64,000 nt of DNA from the NCBI GenBank assembly GCA_003993805.1, contig RSEF01000021.1:623610-687609 (forward strand), in the 5' to 3' direction. A program made the position numbers and the translations under genes. The first letter of the stretch is position 1. Each line of letters starts with the position of its first letter. Under the pieces are notes generated by a model. The model did no database searches. It had not been told where the DNA came from and saw only the letters and a program-made list of their open reading frames with translations. The stretch comes from Himantopus leucocephalus. Its lineage: Eukaryota; Chordata; Aves; Charadriiformes; Recurvirostridae. This document shows, piece after piece, positions 22,201 through 33,500 of this stretch.

Positions 22201-24750
22201 TACCTCGCCGGCAGAAAAATCTCTCACATCAAACACGGCATTTGTTTTCCCTCGCCCCCCCCATCCCCCTCGAATTGGGGTAAGATTTGACACTTTCAGG
22301 CAAAAAAAACCCCAACCCAAACTTCACTTTCTCCTCCAGCGCTTGCTGCCAGCTCCGGGCAGCCACTAAGCAAAGAGCTACCTTATATATATTTTTTTGC
22401 ATTTATTTTTATTTAAGCGATGCAGTGGCATGTGGCAGCAGCCCCTGATTTTGTTTCGCGGGGGGGGATAAGGGGGTGACAGGGGACTGTCACAGCCGGG
22501 GGAGGGAGGGGGGACACTCCTGCTGGAAAGCAATTTCACAAATCATTTTTCTAACAATTAAGGAGTGTGCAGGGGTGAAATGGCGATTTCACATGCAGAT
22601 CTGGGGGCCGGGGGGGGTGTGGTGTTACCTGCACACCCAAGCAGCCAGTTGAGAAAGGGGGAACCCCTTTTCTAATTTTTTTTTTTTACCCCCCCCTTTT
22701 TTTTTTTCCCCCCACTGCTCTGCTTCATTACCCATGTTCACAAAAGAGAGACCCCTTCTTTTCTCTCCTGGGAGCAGTGAGCAATAGATTAAAACAAGCA
22801 TCAATCAGGAAAGGAGCAAGTAACTGCTTAAAGGAACAGGGGCAGAATTCCTCCCCGCTTTCCCCTTTCCCTGCGCATCTCCATGGTTTCCTAAGGTATG
22901 TTTCTGGTTGATAAATGCCGTATATCGCTATTCCCTTTGGAGAAACGGCTTGTAAATCAGCGCTGAAAGCCAACTCATAAGCAGAAGGGAATGGGGTTGG
23001 CTTTTTTTTTTTTAATTATTTTTTAGTAGCATCGCTCGCCCCCAGCATCCAGCCCCTGCATCCTCCGGGAGAGAAAGGGGCTTCTCAAGTGCGAGGTGTT
23101 TGACGTCTCCTTGGAGGGGTCTGACACCACCAGGCTGGGAGAAAAAGGGCTGTATATCCAATTCTCGACTCGAAAAAGATGCACACAGGTTAGCTAAGCC
23201 TGCCCAGAAAAATCACGGGGGCAGAAGCACTGCACTGGAGGCGAGCAGCCCCAATCATCAATTATTATTAATTATGATCCTCCTCAAAACAAAGTCCTAC
23301 TTTTTTTTTTTTTCTTCGGGATGCCATCCCATTTCTAGAGTGATGCTGGTCTAGAAATGAGGAATCTCCTTAGAAGGTAAGCCAGATGCATCTCATCTGG
23401 TCAACTAAAACCTGAAGAATTTGATCACAATTTTATTCCCCCCCCTCCACAAGTAGGATGCNCAAAAAAAAAAAAAAAACCACAACCGCCTGGGGATGAA
23501 TTATTTAATGAAAAGTTGCTACCTTCTGCAATTACAAGAAGATTACTAATGTGGGAAGGTTTTCCATTTGAGATCCCGGAGTAATAAGCATTATTTTTTT
23601 AAGCGATTATCCAATAAATCTCTCTTTAAAGGGCGATAAATCCACCTTGAAAACCGAGGATTTAAAAAAAATATTTCTGAGGGACTTCCGCATTTTTTAG
23701 AATGACCATTGAAAAATCGTGAAAGGAAGAGTAACACATTCAGCCTGAAGTGTTTATTTTTTCAGAAAACCCAGAAAGGAGAGAAGGAATATTTGCAGCA
23801 GAGGCAGGCTCAAGAAAAACGGGCTGCTTGATTAAAAAGGTGGCTGAGAGCTGGAAAAGCAGCTCCTGGTCCAGGACCAGGGAAGCCAAGTCCACATGTC
23901 CTCGACTTCACCAAAAAAAAAATTAATTTTTCTTATTTGCATCAAAGCCCAGAAGCTGCCAAATGAAGCAGATGGGATTTGGGCACAGACATTTGGTGCC
24001 TGATCCCACTCAAGCCTCTTGCAGCACCCCCGACCTGCTGATGCAGATTTGCCCTCCCACATCCCAGGAGACCCCAAGTATCCCCAGGTGTCAGAGGTCC
24101 TTTGGGCAAAGCCACTCCTCAAAGGGGACTAGAGGCAAAAAATGAACTGCCTTTCTTGCTAAGATCTGCTGTTGGTTGCAGGTGGTTGAGAAGAAGCAAA
24201 GACAAAGTAGGGAAGGGAAATTTAAGGTCTTTGCTGGGTTCCCCAGCTCCAGAGCATGGCCCACAAGTTGCAAGGAGAGCATCACACTGGTGTCCAGTTC
24301 TCCTTCTTCCTCCTCTTTCTGCTGCTTTGCCAGAGCCGCTCTTAACTTCTTTGCTAAAGAGGGGAAAGAAGTTCCATGCAGTCAGATCATGGGGTTTTTG
24401 AAGCCCTAAAGCAGGGAGAAAACAGTTTCTACTTGCAGGATTATTTCTAAAGCAAAAATTTGTTTGGTTTTTTTTTTTTTAATGCAGAGTGCTCCTGCAC
24501 CATCACCGCGGACTGTACAGCTTTGCAAGGAACCAGGTTAGCCATGCTGTTAATTTGTGCATGTAACAGGAATTCATTTGTTCCCCACCCCGGGAAGGCA
24601 AGACCCAAACCCAAGACTAAAACTCCTCCAACTCTGCTCCCCATCAAGATGCCAAACAAAAGGCAGAGTGTCACAACACCACCGGGTCCTTGGATCTGTC
24701 TCTCCACTGGGTCAGGTTTAATTTGCCCAGAGTGCAGTATTAATAGGATG
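22201..24750. other. Intergenic, homopolymer-rich
   Basis: Runs of T and C lie at 22672-22713 and an A run with an N at 23462. 22376-22440 (TTTTTGCATTTATTTTTATT, GCGATGCAGTGG) and 23560-23760 could be regulatory. No gene or repeat family is recognised. Confidence 0.4.
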
Positions 24751-24910
24751 TAAGCTGCGCCCTTGAACAATTACCTTATCAAAGCATAACATCTATGGAA
24801 TGAGCAAAGTATTTTCATTAAACAAATCAAAATAATAAGGCTGGCAATGGCCTTGTTCATTCTTTGAACCTATAAGTGGCTTTAGAGATATTCAACAGTA
24901 CCGCACCAAC
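24750..24910. promoter_or_regulatory. Conserved-noncoding-like block with TCF/LEF- and SOX-type sites
   Basis: ATCAAAG is at 24778-24784 and CTTTGAA on the same strand at 24862-24868, with GAACAATTACC and CATTAAACAAATC between or near them. This suits a WNT/SOX-responsive enhancer, but motif content is the only support. Confidence 0.33.
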
Positions 24911-27240
24911 TTCTATTCCACTGGTAGTCCCTGCTTAGTTTTTCTAAAGAAGATTAACTACTCCTTGCTAAAAGGCTCAGTTCTACTTTTGTCAGGGTGC
25001 ACAGACTAATTGGGTTTTCCCTGTATACAACGGGATTCCTGTACTCCCGCTACTGGCCTCGCTTCCCATTTCATGTGGCTTTTCAAGACAGGGAGAATAC
25101 TTTCCTCCATGCATTTGATTTGTTCAGTGTTATGGATTAGAAATAACACACTAAAACAGGACCTGACCATGCTGGGAGAGTGATCACATTGAGATGCTGC
25201 TGGAGCAGAATGAGGGTACAAGCAAGAGGGGATTTTCCTAACTTGTACCTTCCTGGAATTTAGCAAATAATGTATTTGCAAGGGAACAGGCTGCTGGAGA
25301 AGATGCCATGGGACACAGCTGGTCCCAGGGGGAAGGCACTGATGCCAAGCACCTAGGGGCCAACTTGCTTTAAGAAGAAAGAGGACAGCCTGGGAGCAAA
25401 GGGGATGGTGATTTTAGGGTGCCTTTCTTTTCGGGACGCTCAGCTTCAGGCATGCTAAAGATGGATTTACAAAAGAGAGCAGAGCACCTGCCCTCAAATA
25501 ATTCAAGCTGCCTCCGCACTGGCTATAGATCCAAATCCCTTGTTATCTGACTCATAACTCACCTGTTCCCAGATTAGTCCCACTCCAGCACTTGGGGCCA
25601 GAACATTTCTCACCCCCATAAAGACATCACTCTTCCTTCCTTACACTGAGGGGGTAAAGAAAGTACACCCAGATGCCTGTACCTAACAGCCCAGCTACTC
25701 TCACATGCTTCCACAGCTGTCTGAATTCTCTGGGAGCTGAAGCTACCACAGCTCCAGTGCTTTATGTAGGCAAGGGGGACATCGAGCTTGATGAAGCCCT
25801 CAGAGAGCCAGGTAAACCCGAGCACAGGGCTCATAGCTCATGGCCTGGTCTGGCCCCAGGAGGCTGCCAGCATGGAGGAGACCATGGCAGCAGCAGCAGC
25901 AAGAAGCAGCCCTGGAAGAAGTTGGGAGGACAGAGGGGAGAAAACACAAAGGGTTTGGTTTGGTCTTTCTTGAAGTGGAGGGAATCAGATGGAGCCAAGC
26001 TGCATATTTGTCTGGGTGAATTAAAAGCACAATCCTCTCTTCCCAGAGGGAGCAGTTGCTTCATATTTATACATTTAGTCTTACAGGTGTAAAATAGCTC
26101 CCCTTTATGCTTATATAATAATTTTTCCATTTGAATTTCAAGGCTTTATTCCCTTCTTTGGATTCAAGTCTCCTACCTGAGCCTGATGCTCCGTATTGCC
26201 ATTAATTCCTTCATCACAGAAATGAATTCCATTTAATTCTCTACAGCAGTTGTTAAGGTAGATCAAAAAGTGCATTTGCAAAGGTTTCTTCCCCTTTTCC
26301 CTTATAGTTTCCAGCTCACCTGTGTCCTGAAAAGACTTGAATTTGAAGCCATGGCACTATTCACCCCCAGTTCCTCTCATTGCAGAGGAGAAAGGGATGG
26401 GCAGGAGAAGCCCTTTTCTCCCCCCTCCCCTCCCCAGGTCACAGCTGGGCTATTTCAGCCTGACTGGCATTAATAAGGTTAATTATTGGTACCACCTGCA
26501 GATACAGCTTACCTGTTCCACTAGGTGAGTTATAATTAGGCAAAGCCTGTCCCCAAGTAAGTTGGAAAGCTAAGGCAAGAGCAGAACCAAGAGTTTCCAA
26601 GAGGAAGAAGGCAAGGAAATAGAAAAAAATAAGGAAAAGCCTCACCAGACAAACACACATATTTTTTACACCACCAGACCCTCTCTCAGAAGCACCATTT
26701 AGGCATAAGGTGACTGTAACCACGTGGCACCCTGAAACCAGCACATCTTTACAGCATACTGGGTGGAAACACAGCCAGAACAACTCAGCAAGCCAACATA
26801 TTGATAAAAATTAAGCAATAACAATAGTATAAGACTCACACAGACCATATTGGCCTTCAGGAATAATTACATAATTCTACCAGGCTTGTTGCTGTAGCTC
26901 CAACATTACCCTAACTAGTTACTCAGAACCTCTTCACTTAAAGCAGCTTGAGCATCTCAGTGTAAAAACTGCTTTTTGTTCCTGTCTCAGTTTAGGTCAG
27001 GTGTTTACCTCCAGAACTGTATAAGCAGAGCTGCTTTATTAGCAACTATAACACTGCACAAATGCATTGCTACAGGAATAAAAAAAACCCCACCCAAACC
27101 AGTAAAATAGTGAGAAACCCTCTTCCAATGCTTAATTACAGCATTGAAAATTAAAAAAAAAAACCACAATACCTCTTCACAGCTTAACTATAGTCAACAA
27201 ACCTCAGGATTCTACATTGCAAAAGAACATCACAACATTG
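24911..27240. other. Intergenic, plus strand A- and C-biased toward its right end
   Basis: No gene or repeat is recognised. Counting bases by hand for 27001-27240 gives about 100 A against 56 T, and about 56 C against 28 G. Short CAG runs at about 25885-25910 produce a low-complexity frame. Confidence 0.4.
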
Positions 27241-27342
27241 TTTTGCTTAAGCAGTTGATGGTAGAGAGTAAACCACATACTAAGGACTGGAAACTGGGAT
27301 GCTGCTCAGGAGTGGGGAAGGGAATGGGAGGAACCAGGGACT

Positions 27343-27659
27343 TATATAGTGCTGGAGCCCTCTTGAGCCCACCATATAGGAGGGGGCATGGCACACCTGG
27401 GCTGGGTGAGCCTCACCTGGGGTTACTTGTGGGGCTGATTGGGGAGGTGCTGGGAGTTTGGCCCAGTTGCTCTGGGGCTTGCAAAGTGTGCAAGTAGGTG
27501 AACAAGGGTCTTGGGCAGTGCTTAATTTAATATTTAAACTTGTTTTTAGGGCTACTAGAATGCTTAGAACGTGGTGCATGCAAAGCAACAGAGGTGATCA
27601 AGGTGTGCAAGCTCTGGAGAGCTTCATTTTTTTCCTGGGCTGCCTTCTACAGTATCAAG
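27343..27659 (+). other. Candidate start of an unannotated plus-strand transcript
   Basis: TATATA lies at 27343-27348. About 60 bp on is a good donor (TGG/gtgagc at 27406), then an acceptor (TTGTTTTTAG, AG at 27548-27549) and a strong donor (AAG/gtatgt at 27660). These would define a 110-bp internal exon at 27550-27659. The exon has no recognisable coding content. The site coincides with a change of strand bias. Each signal alone is common, so the call is tentative. Confidence 0.25.
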
Positions 27660-28094
27660 GTATGTCACTGCTTAAGTTTTTTCTTTTAAAATTTCATAAT
27701 TTTCTAGTTTTGCTGTTTGTGTTCTTGGTCTCTGAACTCAAGATAGACCTTATATAGCAACTCTGTTAAAGTAGTTTAAAAAGATCTGTGTTTCTTTCAA
27801 AAGAAATATATTTTTTTTGTTGTTATGAATTTAATGTGGCTGAACAGACTGTTTATTGCTGTCCCCTTGTAGGGGTGTCTGAGGTTAGTGCTGGGAGGGC
27901 AGCTCAGGTAAAGGAATACTCTGTAGTCAGTAGCCTTACAGTGAGTAAGGTAGTAGTAAGAAAGTTTAGGGAGCTGCAGGTGGTTTCAGATGGGCCGGAA
28001 GGGCTTTTTCTGCCCTGAGCCTTGTGCTGGGGGAGGGAAGCTTGGGGAGAGTGTTCCTAGGCATCAGCTATGCAAGTGAAGATGGGGATGCAGG

Positions 28095-28330
28095 AATAGA
28101 TTGAGCTTCCTGGGAATATTTCTTATACTAGTTATATATTTTTAATATTAATCTAAAAATCACTGTCTGAGTAGTGTGAGTCAGAACCAAGCTGTTTTTA
28201 AACCAATGCAAGTTGTTGCTAAACATGATTTGTTTCTAAGGAGGCTGGTTTGTAAACCAGTAGGAGAGAGAGTCTTTCTGGTTGAGGGACTTGGCTTTAT
28301 CCTTAAAATAACTGGTTTAATTCTTCCTTT
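28095..28330. promoter_or_regulatory. Conserved-noncoding-like block with a palindrome
   Basis: TATTTTTAATATTAATC lies at about 28140. A palindrome, CTGGTTTGTAAACCAG, is at 28245-28260, with further AAACCA/TGGTTT copies at 28199 and 28312. TGTAAAC inside the palindrome is a forkhead-type core. Only sequence texture supports function. Confidence 0.28.
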
Positions 28331-29389
28331 TGCTATAGATTTCTTTATTTAACTTTGATGGGACCTTTTTACTAAAAGCAGGGTAATATTTCTGTTATCT
28401 CTGTGCTGTCCTGTGCATGAGCTCTGTAGAGCAGTGATGGTTTGCGGAACCTCCCAGGGGCTGCTCCTGAGCTCCAAAGAGTTGTAATTCTGCAGTTTCT
28501 CTGGTGTGATTTGCATGAGGCTATGCCTCTCTTTCTGATCAGCCAGTTTGAATTTTGGATACTTCCACTGCTTAGGAAGAGAGAAACAACAAGCACAGGG
28601 GAAGAAAAGGTTAAATCCCACCAAACAAACCTCCGATTCCCCTCATTCCCACCAGGTAGCTTCTAATTACTCCAAAAGGAAAAAGGTCAGGAGGTGGGAG
28701 GAGGCTGCCACAATAGGGAGGAAAATGTTTTATTAGCTACTAAGTGAAGGGCTCCCACCCCCTGCCCAGGCGTACCCCTGCACCCCGCTACTCTCTGCAG
28801 GCTTAAGACTCTCAGCAATGCTGAGCTATTTCTTGTAGGTGATACCTTTGATGGCCAGGTATTTTTTTAAGTGGGGGAAAAAAGTCCTGCTATTGCTGGG
28901 TTCTGTATAACTTTACTGCTGGGCTGGGATTTCCATATCAATTTAATTAATGCAATGCTATTAGCTTGGGCAATATTGCATGGAGAAGAGCAGTTCTCTC
29001 CACTTTGGAGCTCTTGGAGCTGCATTTGGTTGTACTAATGGTGCATGTAGAGCCCAAAACCATGTCTCCATCTCTATCTCTGCCCAGAAATGCTTGGGAT
29101 GAAGGATTATTTCCTTCCCATGCGTGCAGGAGCAGTACGTCCTGCTTCTGTAAGATGCTTTCTCTCAGTGCTATTGTAAGATCTTGCTAAATTTGAGATG
29201 AAGCTGTTTGCTTTTCTAATGTGAGACTCCATAGTGTTTTGTCTTCCTTTTAAAATGTACTTTTCTAGCCATTTTTTCTCATCCCATGATAGTGATTACA
29301 CCAATTCACAGTGAGACAAAACATTAAAGGGGAAAAAAATCCCAGTCTAAGAAATGCATAATTTTTTTGTCTGAAGGAGATAAGTCTTC

Positions 29390-29530
29390 AGAAACACAGA
29401 AAGAAATTTGCACGCGGCTCAGCCTCGTAGTGCTTAATCTCATGCAATAATCGCTGCTGCTTGGGTTGGCAGAAGAATAATTAAACAGATATTAAAATTG
29501 CAATCGGCTGTCACTGCAATCTAATAGGAA
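29390..29530. promoter_or_regulatory. Conserved-noncoding-like block
   Basis: Dense, non-repetitive motifs: CTTAATCTCATGCAATAATC, GAATAATTAAACAG, ATTAAAATTGCAATC, GCAATCTAATAGG. Several homeodomain and C/EBP-like cores lie within 130 bp, and the CpGs (GCACGCGGC, CCTCGTAG) are retained. Confidence 0.33.
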
Positions 29531-30194
29531 CCCTGGGTGATCAACATCTGAACCGCTGTCTGGGGGAGAGAAGTCAAGGGGAGCTTTCTCTGGGTGGGTT
29601 TTCTCCACACCTGGTGCAAGAACCAGGACATGGTTCTTGAGAGTGGTGATGGGGTTTGCACTGGTGCAAGCTCTGCAGCTGTAGAGTCCATGGGAGCAAT
29701 AGGTAGGATAAAACCTCTTAAACCATCTGAAGTCCATATATATCAGTGGTTTACTTGTGTGTAGCCAAGCATGAACGCAAGGTCTCTGATCTGTGTTATG
29801 CTGCGCATCGAAGATGCTCTTGGCTTAGTTGAGTCTGCTGCTGAGACGTCAACTGTGTATGAAGTCCATGAGATCCTTTGCAGACTGGCTTTAAGTCTGA
29901 AAAAGTGTTTGAAAACAACAAGAGAGGGAACGTTATATTTAACATTAAGGAAATAGAGGATAGACTTCAGCTCACAGGAGCCCCTTGGTGTGCAGCTCGT
30001 GGAGGCTTGTTTTAATTTGGTGCTGACTTTTAAACATAATTTCTTTTAGTTGAGACCGGCTCAGGGGCCTGAGATGAAAGACAATCTGGTCACTAATGCG
30101 CCATAAAGTTGGGGGAAAAAAAAAATCACTGAAAACCCCAGTAAATAAGGCAGGAGGGTGTTTTTTTTTCCCCCCAAGAGTCAATTTTAATTTC

Positions 30195-30340
30195 CTGAAT
30201 TTTCATTAGGAAGGAGAGTAGAGGCTTATTCTCTCCTCTTAATTCCTCTCCATAATCAATTGTTTTGCTTTACTATTTGACATAGGTGACAAACTGTTGA
30301 AAGTAAGTAATTGAATTGTTTTGCTTTCAATATACTTAAG
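30195..30340. promoter_or_regulatory. Conserved-noncoding-like block with repeated SOX-type motif
   Basis: AATTGTTTTGCTTT occurs at 30258-30271 and again at 30314-30327, with the same orientation and 56 bp between starts. ATTGTTTT is a SOX-like core. TTTTCATTAGG and CTTCTTAATTCC-like AT patches flank the pair. Confidence 0.3.
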
Positions 30341-30535
30341 TATTTGAAGAGTGACCTCCTGTTTCTGGCACCATTACAGCCTATGGAGATGTCCATCCCT
30401 GCACTGGGAGAAGTAAAACAGGACACGGTAATACCTGACTCCTTGGACAGCAGTGGTGCAGGATCAGGTCCCCTTAACACAAACATGGGAGGAGATTTTG
30501 ATCTGAATTATTTTGGCCAAAATCCAAAGTAACCC

Positions 30536-30590
30536 GTTGACTTCAGTGCAGTTACTCCGACTGGATGGATGCCCGGTGTAATGGAAGGCA
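30536..30590. repeat. Fragment resembling an old amniote repeat
   Basis: TTGACTTCAGTGCAGTTACT followed by GGTGTAATGGA resembles the pattern TTGACTTCAATGGAGTTACT, then a GTGTAACTGAGA-like end, seen widely in amniotes. TTGACTTCAATGG recurs at about 32413, where no longer match follows. Confidence 0.38.
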
Positions 30591-33500
30591 GGCTTGGGGC
30601 CCCCCCCCTCCTAAAAGCAGATATTTAACATTCACAAGTTGCTTCTCAGCATTAAGAAAAACAAATTAACAAGACTCCAAAAGGATTTCTTCTCTTGTAA
30701 CAGTAAAACTGCTATTTTCTTCCACCTCTTTGTTCCTTAAAACTAAAATCTTCCTGTCTTCAAGCCACTCTTTTGGTTTTTTTGATTTTTTTTTTTTGAA
30801 GCCATTACCTGTATAATTTTTTAAGCCCATGGTTATATTAGCCTTGGATGATGCAGTATCAGTAAAAGAAGGGTCTTTTGCTCTAACACACCGGCTGCAC
30901 TTGACTGTTTCCTATTGATAGGAGATAGAGCAGCATGGAAAATAGCCTGCGCAAGGCCAGGTAAAGGGAAGGAAGTTAGTAAGTCTGCTCAGCATATAAA
31001 ACCACCCGTTCCCTTATCATAATCCATAGACCCACTTTCCTAACATCACCTCCGCTCTTCTAGGGAGAGGTAGAGCTATCTTCCCAGGCTGGAGAGAGAC
31101 AGATAGTAGACGAGTCGCACACTTATCGCCCAGCGCAGCGAGCGTAATGGGAACTGAAAATTGCTCTAAAATAAAGTTGCTGGGGAATTAACTTCTAAAG
31201 GGTGGAAATCCTTGGAGGGGGGGTGGGATCTGTACAGAATTAAAATTAGGCTTGTGCTTGGTCTTGCCCTGTTCCTGGGGAGCTGAAAGCCTCAGGTTGG
31301 CCAAGTTGTGGGTTTTTTGTTTTTGTTCTATTTTTTTTCCCCCTGAAGACTTAAAGCTTTTGTGCAGTAGCTGTGATGGATCAGATGCGTTCCTAATGAA
31401 GGTGAGAAAGGCGGTGCAATGCAAAGCTATATCACAAGCCCTGGCTGCTTTGGAGCGTGTCTTTGGGCTGACCTTGCCGGGCTGTGCCAATGACAAAAGT
31501 ATCTAGCACCTTGCTGCGTTCATCTTTGCTGCCCAGCAAGGCTGGCTGAACCAAATCCATAGTGCAGCTTTAAGCTGAGCCCTCTAAATGTGGCTCCTGG
31601 ACTTTGGTGAAACCACCTAGACCTCGCACGGGCACTGGAGACCTCTGCCAAGAGCCCTGCCTTCTCTCCGTGCTGGCTCAGCAGAGCGTTGTGCCTCTGT
31701 CCCTGCTCAGTCAGCAGATGTGGATGCCTCCAGGGTGTCCTCTGACATTCAGGGGGATTTAAGCTGGGCTTAAAATGATTTTGATGGAGCAGGGCAGGGA
31801 GCCCCACTGGAGGTAGGTAGGTGTTTTGTGCCTGCGGGGCATGAAGGAAGGAGTGCTGCTGGGAGGAGATGCTCACGGAGGCACATCAGGGGCAGTCAGG
31901 ACAGCCAGCTGCTCCCTGTAAATCTAGTTTTTCCCCCCAAGTTTTTAAGTCTAGAAAGCAGAGTTGCTTTGTTATCAGTTGGCCTGGCTCTATTGCAGTC
32001 AGAGGCTGACAGTCCAGCATTTCATCTGCTTTTCTTCCCAACACCAGGCTTGGAAATAAGTCTGCACCCTGAAGCGTGGGCTTAATTCACTCCACCTCCC
32101 TGGAAAGATACTTTCCTGCATGGGACAAGACCTATTGGGTCAAAGAACAACAGCTAGGAAAAAACCATTAATTTGGAAGTATATTTACCATATTGCAATC
32201 CCAAAGGGGTCTCTGGATTGAGCTGGTTTCAGCATGGGAGTCGCTGTGATGCTCCTTTCCCCTACAATAGCAGTTGGCCAGCTCCAGCAAAGTCAAAAGA
32301 CATTGTTATAACCAATGCATTGAGAGTGAGATAGAAAATAAATTGCTAATAAAAACTCTAGGGGAGGCCGTGTGAATGGGAATGGAAATAGAGCCTGGCA
32401 CATGTTTTTATTGACTTCAATGGCATTGCACCATGTTGTCCCCACACTTGCTTTTGGTGATAAATTACAGTGCATTTCTGACAGGGGTGGAATGATTAAG
32501 CTCAGATGTCTTATTAAGATCTCTCCTTTCCAAAATGTCATGTTGCCTTGATGTTTAAAGGTCTCTGTTGTGCAACAAACACGGCATTGTGGCGAGCAGC
32601 AGGCTCGCTGGTGCGGGCAGGCGGGACCCGTGCGGTCCTGCTGGGAAGCGTGTGGAGGGGGAGGATTGGCAGCTCCCCTCTTGCAGCCGGGCTCTTGACT
32701 GCTGGGGTCCCAACCCCACCGATACCCCTGAGAAGAGGAATGGGATGAGCAACATGGGGTCTGGGGTGAAATTTGCTGGTGTCTCCTGTGCCAACTCAAC
32801 CACCGGTGCCTTCAAATACACCCACCAAATTCTCAAAGAAGGTTTGTTGCCTCTTGCTGTTTAATATGACTGCACACATCTCCAGCCTGATGTCCTTGCC
32901 CTGTCCCATATTGCTACCTGAGAGATGCGTGTACCTGGAGCTGCAGCTCATGCAGAACCTCAGTGATGCAACCCTGGCATCTACCTGGAACTGCAGCTTG
33001 TGCAGGACTAACATATGGTCTGAGGGCTATGCCCTCGGACACAAATCTCCATCAGGGGATGGAGGAGTGTTTCAAAGTCTCCTTGAGCCTCCTGCCCCTA
33101 AGGCCACCCCTTTGCAGAGCCTGGGACAACTGTAGGCTGCTGTGTTCTTGCTGCTCTTCATTGAGCAGTGAAGATAGGGGTCCAGTTTAAGTCCCTCAGC
33201 AGCATTAAGAATATATCGGTGCCCTTTTAATGCTGCAAGCTTAGCATGTGGTGAAGCATCTGGGCACGTCAGGAGCTTGGCAGCAAACCGTGCTCAAAAG
33301 GGCTGAGCAGAGGAGGCTGGTGGCTTGGTTGCCCTCCCGGCCATGGTGCCCTTGGCCCTGCTTGCCCACCGGCAGGGAGGAGGGGGTTTGGGAGCCCTTG
33401 GGGAGAAAGAGGCTATCACATGGAGGTCACTAGTGTGTCCCCTTCATCCTGCAGCTGTGACCAGCTGTGCTCAGCAGCAAAGCCCGTGCACCAGCAGAGC

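Noticed and set aside
32932..33010. Imperfect 29-bp direct duplication (50-bp spacing)
   Set aside because: TACCTGGAGCTGCAGCTCAT and its partner differ at about five of 29 positions. There are only two copies in GC-rich text, so it is too weak to call.
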